From Polytrichum commune (Eukaryota; Streptophyta; Polytrichopsida; Polytrichales; Polytrichaceae), in contig OX485805.1 in the NCBI GenBank assembly GCA_950295325.1, positions 42,926,758 through 42,990,757 of the forward strand: a DNA stretch of 64,000 nt. The letters are read 5' to 3'. Below the pieces are notes generated by a model. It did not search any database, was not told where the DNA came from, and saw only the letters and a list, made by a program, of their open reading frames with translations. Below, one piece after another: positions 20,472 through 32,130 of this stretch. The stretch's first letter is position 1, and each line of letters opens with the position of its first letter. The position numbers and the translations under genes were made by a program.

Positions 20472-21444
20472 TGTCGCAACCCTTGCTAGGTCCCTTAACA
20501 ATCTTGCCAATTTTCGTTTCTAGCAAAGGTTACGAGCGCTAACCATTCGCATTCCGCCATGCTAATGGATAGCTCCTCTTACCCCGGACCAATAGTTCAT
20601 AGGAGGGAACCAACCCTCCTACTTTGCTTTCGGGATTCACCCCTTAATCGGTAACCCATTTCCCCAATGTGGACTTCCATCCATGGAAGTCCAATCCTAT
20701 GTTGATCATCGCGTTGCCGGAGCAACACTACAACAACCCGAACCATACTAGGCAACTATGGCCTCACAATAGGCCAAAGCCCATGGAGGCCTTGCCGTTC
20801 GGCCTCGGGTGGGTGAGGCCTCACCACCTCACCCATATAAGCCTCTAGGACTCTACGCGGGGCCCCTACCCCACCGTCAACCAACCTCTTGTCTCTCTAC
20901 CAAGAGTTGGGGCCAAGTGGACATTTTCCCTTAGCTGCTGGGCCTAGAACCCCCCCAGCAGCTTCAGACCATCATAACTTCCTTTTATGATGTCTGATTC
21001 CAGCAACCAACCACTTCATCTTCATCTACGCTTCACGTAGATGCCGATGGACACCTCACTTGCCCCATTCGGGCAAGTCTTGAGGAAGTTATGCCTGTTT
21101 GAACCTTGGCAGTCCCGGGAATCACTCCCAGGCACTGCTGTACCAGGGCGCTGTCCCGGGACAGCGCCCCACTCAAATGGCCATAACTCCTAGCTCACAC
21201 CTCCGATTGAGGTGTTCTTGAGCTTTCTAGAATCACCACGCCATGAGCTACGCATAGCTCATGGCCTTACCCTTGTGCCTCCTAGTCTCAGTGGATGGGA
21301 GGCGTTCCCAACGCCCGGGGCCCTCACCCACACTAGGATCACTTGGGCCCTCTCACCAACGGCGCCACAAGTCCCGGGTGTCACTCTGGGGTCCCCCTTG
21401 TGCCCATGGTGTTTCGGGCACTCCTCATGGAGAGGTGCGCGACA
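20472..21444 (-). repeat. 3' LTR of element B
   Basis: 973 bp, TG...CA. It differs from its partner for instance in ACCCCCCCAGCAGC versus ACCCCCCCTGCAGC and CACTCTGGGG versus CACTCCGGGG. Confidence 0.92.
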
Positions 21445-24400
21445 CTCACCCCCACCAAACGGAGTCGATGCCCTCATCGACTATACTCGTAGTCGGCACA
21501 CCAATTCTCAAGTTGCCATCCTCTATGGTGCGGCATTGTGTTTACCTTAGGGCGCGACCCCCACAATGCATCTTCAAATTTGGCATAGTCCCAAAGGTGT
21601 CGTTCCTAGGTGGTCCGTTAGCGACATTGGATCTTTCATCCAAGGACCTAACCTATACTAGACCAACCTACTTTGGGACTCACTTGGGTTGCCCCTCCTT
21701 TGGGGCCTCCCCCGTTAGGCTCCACTAGCCTAACGTGACACATCTAGGCGAGACCTCAACGCTTCCACTAAGTTGTCTCGGTTGCAACTCCGAGATGGCT
21801 TTCCATTGTTAAGCCACGCCTCGATCGCACGGGGGTGATGCCAAGTCCCGCCCGACTCGGTTCCCACTTTGCTCTTTCGAGACATGGGTTCATGACTCCC
21901 ATGCGCCAACTCTCGTTAGCTCGCGGGTAGCACTTTTATGAGCACGCACCATCACCTTGTCCCCGCCCGGACAAGCCCACAACTAAGAAGTTTCTTGGTT
22001 TTATCCAAGGCCCCTCCAAGCCATGGCCCCCAATTACTCGGCTTACCCAACCTAGTTTGGCATGTCTATTCCCCCTCTTCCACTAACCAAGCACAAGTAC
22101 AAGACTAGGACCTCATCTCATACTTTTCTCTTTGCACCACTAAAGTTTGGACTTTATTCCCTCAAGCCAAAGAACAAGTTCATGTTGTGGAGTAATTAGC
22201 CTCGAAGCTAAGTGTGCTACTAGCATCTCTCCCCCACTAAAGGAGATTGATGTCCTCATCAATGCCTACGCTTCATTTTATTGGAATGTCTAGCCTTACT
22301 TTCTTCAAAGTGCTTCCCCTATTCATTGGTGTTCACCATGTCTCTTGCCGCCACCCAAGCGGTTTCTTTTTCATGGTATCCTCACCATTTCACCAAGTAC
22401 TCTTTTGTACATTTTTTTCATTTTCACCTGGGTTTCCTACACTTGAGGGTGCCCTCCTACCTCATGTTCCAAATGACCTCCACAAGGTCGGGAGGTGGCC
22501 TAATCACTTGCTTGTGATCGGGCCACAAGGTGTCGTCCTAAAATGACTTTCGTAATGAGACATGAAATGTCGGATGCACTTTGATGTCCGGCGGTAATTC
22601 CAACTTATACATGTCCTTGAACACTTGTTCCACAATGGAAAACGAAGCTCCAATTTTGGACATGAACTTTTGGAGCGAGGCCTTCCGGCTAAGTGAAGTT
22701 GTTCACATTCAACAACACCTTTTGGCCCACCTCATTCTCCACTTCGCGTCTTCCGGCATTTACTAGCACTCCGTAGCACCTTCGGGCTTTCTCCACCAAC
22801 AACTTGGTCATCTCCAAGACTTGTTTACCATCCTTGGCCAAGTCCTCACCATCTTGGTTAAACTCTAGTGTTGAATGTGCCCCCTCGAGAGCTAGGTTAA
22901 TAGGTTGGAGCGCATCCACTCCATAAGCCACCACCAAAGACCACCCCTTGGTAGCCAAGTGCGTGGCTACATTGCAATTACACTCCGCTCGACCCACATA
23001 GTCCGCCCAATCTCCTTGGTCCGCCCCCACCAAGTTCCTCAAGTATTGCTTCAAGTCTCCATTCACACGCTTTGTTTTCCCATCCATTTGGGAATACACG
23101 GCCGTGCTAAACCTTAGTTTCAATACAACCTCCTTAGAGAAATGCATTGAAAATGCACTTGTGAACTTTGGATCTTGATCCCACACAATCACTCTTGGCA
23201 ACCCGTGGTGCCTCAACCATCCTTTGAGAAAAGGCTATGCGGTCTCCAACGCGGTGGCGGTTCCCACAATCGGCACCATGTGTGCCAACTTGGCAAACCA
23301 CTCTACCATCAACAAGATGGCATCATACCCATGTGACTCCGGCAAACTTGTGATCAAGTCCATGCACATACTATGCCATGGCGCCGACGGGATAGGCAAC
23401 GGTTGCAAGAAACCGCCTTGCTTTTGATAAGAGGCTCGGTTCACTTTGCACTTTGATTCAAGCCTTCACAAAGTGGGCTATATCTTCCTTTATGCACCGC
23501 CAATGGTACCTCCATGACACCATTCTATGGCGGTTTTTTCTTTCTCCTCTAAGGCCGGCAATAGGACTATCAAATTCCTCCTTCAAAACCGATAGCCTCA
23601 ACTTGCCTTGTGGCACATACACCCAACTTTGCTTGCACTTGAACAATCCGTCCACCAACTTAACCTCTTTGAGCACCTTGCTCTTGCGAAGTTCACCTAA
23701 AAGTTTTTGTGCTTTTGGGGTAGTTAATTTACCCCTCCCGTATCTTGCATCACAAGTTTCCTTCGCCGGCACACATTAGCCACAAGGTTTGGATGGTTCT
23801 CATTGCTTGGAACTCATCCGGTCTACTTCGCGCATCCGGCACCACCTTTCCACGGTCCGGTTTGTGGATGAAATCCACCTTCATAAGCGCCAAACTATCA
23901 TGCCAACGCAATGACTTGGCGCTCACTTGCGCTTGTATGTCAAAATACTTTTAGGACACATTGTCCTTGTAGACCTTTACTTTGTGCGACCCCAACTAGT
24001 GTCGCCACATCTTCAAGCAATACACTACGCAAAGAAGTTCTTTGTCATGAGTTGGTTGTCTTCTTTGACAACCATCGAGCTACATGCTCGCATATGCAAT
24101 GGCCATCCATCTTACACATAATCCACCATTGGCAAAATCATTCACCCCCATATGCACCTCAAAAGGTTTGTCAAGCTCCGTGAACTTGAGCACGGGCGGC
24201 GAAGAGAACTTGGTGTTAAGCTCCCCAAAGACTCATGACAAACATCATCCCACTCTTGGGATAGCCATTTCTTCCACAAGTCGAACCATCGAGCTTCATG
24301 CTCTCGTATGCAATGGCCATCCATCTTGCATCAACATCCGCCAATGGTAAAGTCCTCGCCCCCCGTATGCACCTCAAAAGGTTTGTCAAGCTCCGCGAAC

Positions 24401-26527
24401 TTGAACACGGGTGGTAAAGAGGAACTTGGTCTTAAGCTCCTCAAAGACTTGGTGGCAAGGCTCATCCCACTCTTGGGATAGCCATTTCTTGCACAAGTTG
24501 GACAAGCTTCTACAACCATGGAGCTTAATGCTCCCATAAGCAATGGTCCTCCATCTTGGATCAACATCCGCCAATGGTAAAGTCCTTTGCCTTCATGTGC
24601 ACCTCAACATGCTCATGAAAACCCGAAACTTAACCACATCTTGTGAAGAGAGCTTTTTCTTGAGCTCCCCAAAGGCTTGGTGACAAGGCTCATCCCACTC
24701 TTGGGATAGCCATTTTTTCCAACATGTTGACTAAGGTTCTAGCAACCTTAGAAAAACCATGAATGAAGTGGTGGTAGTAGTTGGTTAGGCCAACAAATGA
24801 CCTAAGCCCTTTTCTTGAGTCAAGGGCCAATTCTCTTCTTGGATTGCCTTGACATTCTTCATGTTCATCCACCAACTTCCTTTGTCACCACATACCTCAA
24901 GAACTCAATTTCTCGTTGAGCAAAGTTATTTTTCACTCCTTGGCGGTAACTTTTTGGGCAACACATTGGTGAATACATCCTTGTATCTCACCAACATCCC
25001 ACCAATGTGATTTGGAGGAGGCCCATATTTCCTAGCCTCTCCATACATTCCTTGGAGTTCCTCCAATGGAACCACGACCATTATGTTTTCTATTTTTCAG
25101 TTGGTCCATTAAGACCAAATTCAACTTGGGTCCTCCTACCATAGGAGTCCTTGTCAATTTGAACATCAACTCATTGCCATTATGACACATCATAATGTAC
25201 CGCAAGCACACCGGCTTGCACCTCACATCTTTCATGTGAGTTTCAAAGAAGGCGGCCTTCACAATGACATGCATTTCATCTATTTCACATGGTATAAAAT
25301 TTTGACAAAAATCCAATGTCCCACATTGAAAGGTTACATGCATCGCGGCCTCCTTTGTCTCATGCGGTTCGCCCTTTCCAAACCGCACCTTGGTGGGCTT
25401 GCCCGCTCTATCAATCGGCAAGCCCCAACTCCCTTGTGAGTTTTGGGCTCAAGAAGGAATGGCTTGCCTCTTTGTCAACCCATGAGACATTTCTCCCATT
25501 CATTTGAGCCTCAAGGTACAAAAGACTTGGCCTCGGCTTAAGGCTACTAGCCTTGGCCACAATGCCATCGTCTTACATTTGGTCCTCCGCAACTTGGCTT
25601 GGCTTGGTCCGCAAAGCCAACTTTAAACATTTCGTCCGCGGGACAAATTGGTTTGGTGCCACAAAACCAATTTCTAATAGTTTGTCCGCAAAACAAACAT
25701 GTTTTGCCTTGGTAGCACAAAGCCACCTTCCCACACTCCGTCCGCGGCACAAACATGAATTGCCTTGGTAGGACAAACCCACCTCCCAACATTCCGTCCG
25801 CGGCACAAGTATGATTTGCTTTGGAAGCATAAAGCCACCTTTCAACATTCCGTCCGCGGCACCAACATGTTTTGCCTAAGTAAAATGGACCAAACAATTT
25901 GCACTCATTTCTTTGGGACCTACTTTGGCTAAAGCCACTTGTGGTGATGCGCCGCCAAACTTCTCTTTAGGACCATCGGCTTCAATGCTCTTGCAAACTT
26001 GATGGTCCCCACCATGTCCTCAAGAAGCCTTAGGGACTTAAACAAGGCATCCACCACCCGCTTTTAAAACCCCACCTAAAAGGATGCATTTCTTAGAAAG
26101 CTCGTCCGTTTTAGGTGTATCCTTCATTTGTGCGTTTGAATAGCGCACATAGGCCTTAAGAGGCCCCGGGTGCCTCATTAGCACCAAATTCATTCCAACA
26201 TCAATACCTTCCAGGCATTTCGAATTGGAATTTCAATCCAACATTAATGCCCTCCAAGGTTTTGGGTGCTTTCGGTATTCTAGGCCCCAAAAGTTTTTTG
26301 AGGTTTCCGGGAGCCCTTTTCAAAGCACTCCTCCATTTTCCTTACCAAATCCACCCTCATGCCCACCATTGTCATTAGAACCAATGGTATGGTCAAATTC
26401 CACTTGCACATGATCCTTGTTCCAATTTGAGCCTCACAACCTTTTGGAAACCCCGGGCTCACCATCATAACCCGCATTTTTGATAGCCATGTTTCCCTCA
26501 AAGTGCGAGCTCAAAATTTGGAACCCT
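21445..26527 (-). pseudogene. Degenerate gag-pol interior of element B
   Basis: The parts run in the same order as in A: gag remnant (26220-26510), 56-bp repeats (about 25595-25870), protease flank (25030-25440), RT scraps (24750-25000), 229-bp repeats (24070-24740), RNase H and integrase pieces (22690-23960) and the 3' region. The integrase relic 22689-23216 is open for 175 codons, but its catalytic Glu position reads Lys (DGKTKRVN), so it cannot be active. Confidence 0.8.
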
Positions 26528-26541
26528 GCTCTGATACCAAG

Positions 26542-27514
26542 TGTCGCAACCCTTGCTAGGTCCCTTAACAATCTTGCCAATTTTCGTTTCTAGCAAAGGT
26601 TACGAGCGCTAACCATTCGCATTCCGCCATGCTAATGGATAGCTCCTCTTACCCCGGACCAATAGTTCATAGGAGGGAACCAACCCTCCTACTTTGCTTT
26701 CGGGATTCACCCCTTAATCGGTAACCCATTTCCCCAATGTGGACTTCCATCCATGGAAGTCCAATCCTATGTTGATCATCGCGTTGCCGGAGCAACACTA
26801 CAACAACCCGAACCATACTAGGCAACTATGGCCTCACAATAGGCCAAAGCCCATGGAGGCCTTGCCGTTCGGCCTCGGGTGGGTGAGGCCTCACCACCTC
26901 ACCCATATAAGCCTCTAGGACTCTACGCGGGGCCCCTACCCCACCGTCAACCAACCTCTTGTCTCTCTACCAAGAGTTGGGGCCAAGTGGACATTTTCCC
27001 TTAGCTGCTGGGCCTAGAACCCCCCCTGCAGCTTCAGACCATCATAACTTCCTTTTATGATGTCTGATTCCAGAAACCAACCACTTCATCTTCATCTACG
27101 CTTCACGTAGATGCCGATGGACACCTCACTTGCCCCATTCGGGCAAGTCTTGAGGAAGTTATGCCTGTTTGAACCTTGGCAGTCCCGGGAATCACTCCCA
27201 GGCACTGCTGTACCAGGGCGCTGTCCCGGGACAGCGCCCCACTCAAATGGCCATAACTCCTAGCTCACACCTCCGATTGAGGTGTTCTTGAGCTTTCTAG
27301 AATCACCACGCCATGAGCTACGCATAGCTCATGGCCTTACCCTTGTGCCTCCTAGTCTCAGTGGATGGGAGGCGTTCCCAACGCCCGGGGCCCTCACCCA
27401 CACTAGGATCACTTGGGCCCTCTCACCAACGGCGCCACAAGTCCCGGGTGTCACTCCGGGGTCCCCCTTGTGCCCATGGTGTTTCGGGCACTCCTCATGG
27501 AGAGGTGCGCGACA
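26542..27514 (-). repeat. 5' LTR of element B
   Basis: 973 bp, outer end followed by ATTAT. Confidence 0.92.
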
Positions 27515-27907
27515 ATTATGCTTGGGACTATATTCTCGAATGAAGAAACATGCATTTATTACATGCACTTTGTATGTTGCAATGTCTATATTCTATTGAA
27601 CATGCTAATAATAGAAATCATTTTATATATATTTTTGGGTGAAACTTGTTTGAAGTGCTCTACCCAATGTGTTTTTGTTGATGAAGTTGGTGTCGAGTGC
27701 TCTACCATATGTGCTTATGTCCGCACATCATAGATTTGGGATATTAGAACATATAATATAATTGAGATTGTTGACAATATAGTTTCGGGCCTCTTCAAGT
27801 TCTTTGATCCATATATTAATTTGAGACTAGAGAAAGTCTCAATTTAACGAATATAGTGTTCTCTATATTTCATGTATAGTTCATTTTTTATAGTTCAACT
27901 ACATTGA
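27515..27907. other. AT-rich stretch downstream of element B
   Basis: Continues the 3' flank of the DUF7869-like gene after the insertion. No gene recognised. Confidence 0.5.
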
Positions 27908-28351
27908 TTCCGCCATTATCCGGATGAGTTTCCCACCCGGCATTCAAGGAAATTGATTAGGCGCAACAAGAAGGCCCCGTCAACAAAACACGCCAATAAT
28001 TGTGCCTCAACCCTATCACTAAAAGCCAAAGTGCACAAATTGTGCATGCTTCCAGCCCCTGCCTTAGGATGCATCGTCTCATTGGATTCTGGCACGCCCC
28101 CAAAGGTTCAGCAATACTACTTGACGATTTCGTAGCTGCCAGCATGCACTTGTCCTAACTTCAAGGAGATGGCGACTAAAGCAATTGGAAAACGGGGTCA
28201 ATGGGCCAACTGTAAGCATTTATATTATTTGTTTACTATAGTGTGTGATTTGGACTCGGATTCAGACATGTTCATTCATGCAGCTAGTTTTAGCTTCAAC
28301 GAAGTGAAGCGAGTTTTGGAGGGTGGTTCGTTGAAGTACCTTGATTCTTAG
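27908..28351 (+). pseudogene. SWIM-type zinc-finger relic
   Basis: One frame is open across this span except for a single TAG at 28133-28135. It encodes a basic lead, then KVQQYYLTIS-stop-LPACTCPNFKEM and, after a 15-residue gap, CKHLYYLF. This is the CxC...CxH pattern of a SWIM zinc finger, which binds DNA or protein and is common in plant transposase-derived and FAR1/MULE proteins. The frame then continues through an acidic stretch (LDSDSDMFIHAASFSF) to a natural TAG. The catalytic or DNA-binding part expected upstream is not seen. It may be a fragment of a MULE-like gene or a C-terminal exon of an unknown gene. Confidence 0.5.
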
Positions 28352-28795
28352 AGTTTTCTGTTTCTTTAAAGAAACATATGTATGCAAGATATGTTATAAT
28401 GATGATGTAGTGAGACTAAAAGGGCCACTACAAGACATTTGACGCACCACATGTATTTCTCTTTCCCAAAGTTGCGTGACCCTTTTAGAGTACCACTAAT
28501 TCTCATTATACTAAAACAATATGTGTTTGACTTGAGACAAACCCATATTTATTACTGATATTACTTCCAAATGTTCAATTAAACACCCTAAACCATATTT
28601 TTCACTGATACAATAACATTTTTTCCTGTATCAGAGCCCTTAATTGTCCACAGTCATAGGTCCCACTGTTCACTAAGTTTAGAAAAAAAATCCTAAAAAT
28701 AATTTTAGTCCAAAAATACCATAAACTTACTGCTTAAAATAACATTTTAATCAAAATATCTCGGAAGTTACCGCTCACCGCTCACCGCTCAACGC
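28352..28795. other. AT-rich region with an imperfect inverted repeat
   Basis: No coding signal. It holds the inverted repeat listed separately and ends in a short CCGCTCA triplication next to the broken 5' edge of K. Confidence 0.5.
28393..28512. repeat. Imperfect inverted repeat, about 34-bp arms
   Basis: TATAATGATGATGTAGTG with ACTAAAAGGGCCAC (28393-28427) pairs with GTGACCCTTTTAGAGT and CACTAATTCTCATTATA (28478-28512) with a few mismatches and a 50-bp middle. It resembles a small foldback or MITE-like element. No target duplication was confirmed. Confidence 0.5.
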
Positions 28796-29140
28796 TCGCA
28801 AAATAGCTTCGTCCCATACGTGCCCGCGAAGACGGAGGGGATTGTCGCCATAAACGAGGCAAGAGGCAACAAGCAGGTGGGAGCGGCGAGCCTCATCTTC
28901 TTGACATACAATGCGCTGAGGAATGGGCGAGCACCCATCAAGGCGAGCAACACGTTCAAGAAGATCTACAATATCCCTCACCCCCCTCCAAATGACATCT
29001 TCCAGGAGACGCTCTTCACGGTCTACCCGGCGCTCGAGTTGAGGATGGAGTTTTACGTGTCCATATTGCAGGGTTTAGCGATGAATGGCGAGACTGTCTA
29101 CAACGTCTTCGGGGGTAGCAAATTTATGTACGCGGCCATG
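28796..29140 (+). pseudogene. K, paralogue of gene J: methyltransferase-like exon, 5'-truncated
   Basis: Open reading on the + strand aligns with the end of J exon 2: FVPYVPAK.EGIVAI, LEGRMEF-type helix (ALELRMEFYVSILQGLAMNGE) and the motif I position NVFGGSKFMYAAM. It ends at the same donor as J, GCCATG|GTAAGC at 29140. Everything corresponding to J exon 1 and most of exon 2 is missing to the left, so there is a breakpoint near 28790. Protein similarity with J is moderate, so the two copies are old. Confidence 0.65.
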
Positions 29141-29162
29141 GTAAGCCATCTCAGAGCACTTT

Positions 29163-29296
29163 TACGAACGCATGTTCGTAATCACTGCATGCTCCAAACA
29201 ATTACTCTTAGGCAACTGATACGTTTTAATCATTTGTGAATTAATTTTTTATTATTGCTTCGCTCAAAGGGTTCATGTTCACGAACGTGCGTTCGT
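29163..29296. repeat. K-specific dyads in the K intron
   Basis: ACGAACGCATGTTCGT (29164-29179, one mismatch) and ACGAACGTGCGTTCGT (29281-29296, perfect) lie near the two ends of the intron 29141-29327. The design, CG-NN-CG flanked by symmetric arms, is the same as in J but the arms differ. Confidence 0.8.
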
Positions 29297-29327
29297 ATAT
29301 GACTGACTCTTTGCCTTCTTTTCTCAG

Positions 29328-29339
29328 ATGCTGGGGTTG
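29328..29339 (+). pseudogene. K, first 12 nt of exon 3
   Basis: After the acceptor TTTTCTCAG|ATG the exon starts with ATG CTG GGG TTG, equivalent to J's MSGL, and is then cut by the solo LTR with target duplication GGTTG. It resumes at 30321 in the same frame. Confidence 0.7.
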
Positions 29340-30315
29340 TGTCGCAACCCTTGCTAGCCCCCCCTTGACCATCTTGCCAATTTTCAATTCTAGCAAAGGT
29401 TACGAGTCGCTAACCCTTCGCATACCGCCATGCTAATGGTTAGCTCCTCTAACCCCGGACCATTAGTTCATAGGAGGGGAACCAACCCTCCTACTTTGAT
29501 TTCGGGACTCACCCCTTTAATCGGTAACCACTCCTTAGATGTGGACTTCCATCCATGGAAGTCCAATCCTATGTTGATCATCGCGTTGCCGGAGCAACAC
29601 TACAACAACCCGAAGCATACTAGGCAACTATGGCCTCACAATGGGCCAAAGCCCATGGAGGCCGTGCCGTTCGGCCTCGGGTGGGTGAGGCCACACCACC
29701 TCACCCATATAAGCCTCTAGGACTCTACGCGGGGCCCCTACCCCACCGTCAACCAACCTCTTGTCTCTCTACCAAGAGTTGGGGCCAAGTGGACATTTTC
29801 CCTTAGCCGCTGGGCCTAGAAGCCCCCAGCAGCTTCAGACCATCATAACTTCCTTGTATGATGTCTGATTCCAGCAACCAACCACTCCATCTTCATCTAC
29901 GCTTCACGTAGATGCCGATGGACTCCTCACTTGCCCCATTTGGGCAAGTGGTGAGGAAGTTATGCCTGTTTGAACCTTGGCAGTCCCGGGAATCACTCCC
30001 AGGCACTGCTGTACCAGGGCGCTGTCCCGGGACAGCGCCCCACTCAAATGGCCATAACTCCTAGCTCACACCTCGGATTGAGGTGTTCTTGAGCATTCTA
30101 GAATCACTACGCCATGAGCTACGCATAGCTCATGGCCTTACCCTTGTGCCTCCTAGTCTCCGTGGGTGGGAGGCGTTCCCAACGCCCGGGGCCCTCACCC
30201 ACACTAGGATCACTTGGGCCCTCTCACCAATGGCGCCACAAGTCCCGGGTGTCACTCCGGGGTCCCCCTTGTGCCCATGGTGTTTCCGGCACTCCTTATG
30301 GAGAGGTGCGCGACA
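29340..30315 (-). mobile_element. Solo LTR of the A/B family
   Basis: 976 bp from TGTCGCAACC to GCGCGACA, with target duplication GGTTG at 29335-29339 and 30316-30320. No interior and no partner LTR, so it is the product of LTR-LTR recombination after insertion. Confidence 0.93.
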
Positions 30316-30320
30316 GGTTG

Positions 30321-31144
30321 TGTGTCAATACATATGTTGACGCCGTTGACGAGGAGGACTACAAGTTCCACAGGACCAAAGCGTCGACGATGGACCTGGG
30401 TGACATGTCCGTGCCCAGGACGGACTTCAACATGCCGACCGACGAAGGCATGCCACCCATGGAAATAGACGACGATGAGCCTAGCCCATCCGTCAACGTC
30501 GATGCCATCATCCAGTCTTTGGACGTCACTCCTCTCCGGATGTTGGCCCCATCCCGGGAACCGTCGGAACCCCAAGGGACTCCAGGTGGTTGTACTGGGT
30601 CCTCAGCGGGGGCCTCCCACGATGTGCTTCCCGCGCGATTCTCTGGCGCAGAGGCCTTCGGCACGCCAGGCGGTTGTTCGACATCGGTGTCCCCAGGCCC
30701 AGGCAGGTGGTCCCCAAAATGGAGACCCTCGATGTCCTCGACCAACGCTCCCGTCCCACGTTGGACTTGTTCCGCAACACGCGACGGAGGATGAAGAAGA
30801 CCCCGTACGTGGAGTTGCCCGAGGGAGCGATCATCGAGGTCTCCGACGAGGACGAGGGGGACATTGACATTATGGTCGAGCTTGGGGTGGAGTTCGACAA
30901 GAACAAGAGGGTCAAGGAGGAGGCCCTTTCCGTCGCCGACCTTAACGCAAAGCTCGAGCAGAAGATGAAGGAGGACATGGCGGCGGCTGCAGAGGAAAAT
31001 GCTCGGAAAATGCGAAAAATTGAGGAGGAGCTGAAGTCCTCAAACGAGAAGACGGATGCCATACTGGCGATGCTGACGAGGCTGCAGAACTTTGATATTG
31101 CCCCTCAGCCGGCGTACCCGTTCCCTGCGGGATACCCCACGCAC
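30321..31144 (+). pseudogene. K, exon 3 continued: acidic and coiled-coil region with a frameshift
   Basis: The exon starts TYVDAVDEEDYKFHRTKAS (like J's SYVEDADVQFYRTQKAL). It then continues acidic, then in another frame reads FRNTRRRMKKTPYVELPEG, EVSDEDEGDIDIMVEL and a coiled coil (LNAKLEQKMKEDMAAAAEEN). These correspond in order to J's FRERRRMKGKKLYG, ISSEDEDDMEL and its coiled coil. The frame changes between about 30600 and 30720, so the copy is broken there. Element C interrupts at 31145 without further damage. Confidence 0.65.
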
Positions 31145-32116
31145 TGTCGCGCACCTCTCCATGTGGAGTGCCCGAAACACCATGGGCACAAGGGGGACCC
31201 CGGAGTGACACCCGGGACTTGTGGCGCCGTTGGTGAGAGGGCCCAAGTGATCCTAGTGTGGGTGAGGGCCCCGGGCGTTGGGAACGCCTCCCATCCACGA
31301 AGACTAGGAGGCACAAGGGTAAGGCCATGAGCTATGCGTAGCTCATGGCGTGGTGATTCTAGAATGCTCAAGAACACCTCAATCGGAGGTGTGAGCTAGG
31401 AGTTATGGCCATTTGAGTGGGGCGCTGTCCCGGGACAGCGCCCTGCTACAGCAGTGCCTGGGAGTGATTCCCGGGACTGCCAAGGTTCAAACAGGCATAA
31501 CTTCCTCACCACTTGCCCAAATGGGGCAAGTGAGGAGTCCATCGGCATCTACGTGAAGCGTAGATGAAGATGGAGTGGTTGGTTGCTGGAATCAGACATC
31601 ATCCAAGGAAGTCATGATGGTCTGAAGCTGCTGGGGGGTTCTAGGCCCAGCGGCTAAGGGAAAATGTCCACTTGGCCCCAACTCTTGGTAGAGAGACAAG
31701 AGGTTGGTTGACGGTGGGGTAGGGGCCCCGCGTGAAGTCCTAGAGGCTTATATGGGTGAGGTGGTGTGGCCTCATCCACCCGAGGCCGAACGGCAAGGCC
31801 TCCATGGGCTTTGGCCTATTGTGAGGCCATAGTTGCCTAGTATGCTTTGGGTTGTTGTAGTGTTGCTCCGGCAACGCGATGATCAACATAGGATTGGACT
31901 TCCATGGATGGAAGTCCACATTGGGGAAATGGGTTACCGATTAAGGGGTGAGTCCCGAAAGCAAAGTAGGAGGGTTGGTTCCCTCCTATGAACTATTGGT
32001 CCGGGGTAAAGGGAGCTATCCATTAGCATGGCGGAATGCGAAGGGTTAGCGCTCGTAACCTTTGCTAGAAACGAAAATTGGCAAGATTGTTAAGGGACCT
32101 AGCAAGGGTTGCGACA
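31145..32116 (+). repeat. 5' LTR of element C
   Basis: 972 bp, starts TGTCGCGCAC and ends TTGCGACA, followed two bases later by the primer site. Confidence 0.92.
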
Positions 32117-32130
32117 CTTGGTATCAGAGC

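Larger units (their letters stand above)
20472..27514 (-). mobile_element. Element B: non-autonomous Ty3/gypsy-type LTR retrotransposon
   Basis: Complete on the minus strand. The 973-bp LTRs are at 20472-21444 and 26542-27514 and differ at only a few sites. The target duplication ATTAT is at 20467-20471 and 27515-27519, and the primer site TGGTATCAGAGC is at 26528-26539. The interior has the same layout as element A, with broken gag-pol pieces and both repeat expansions. Confidence 0.93.
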
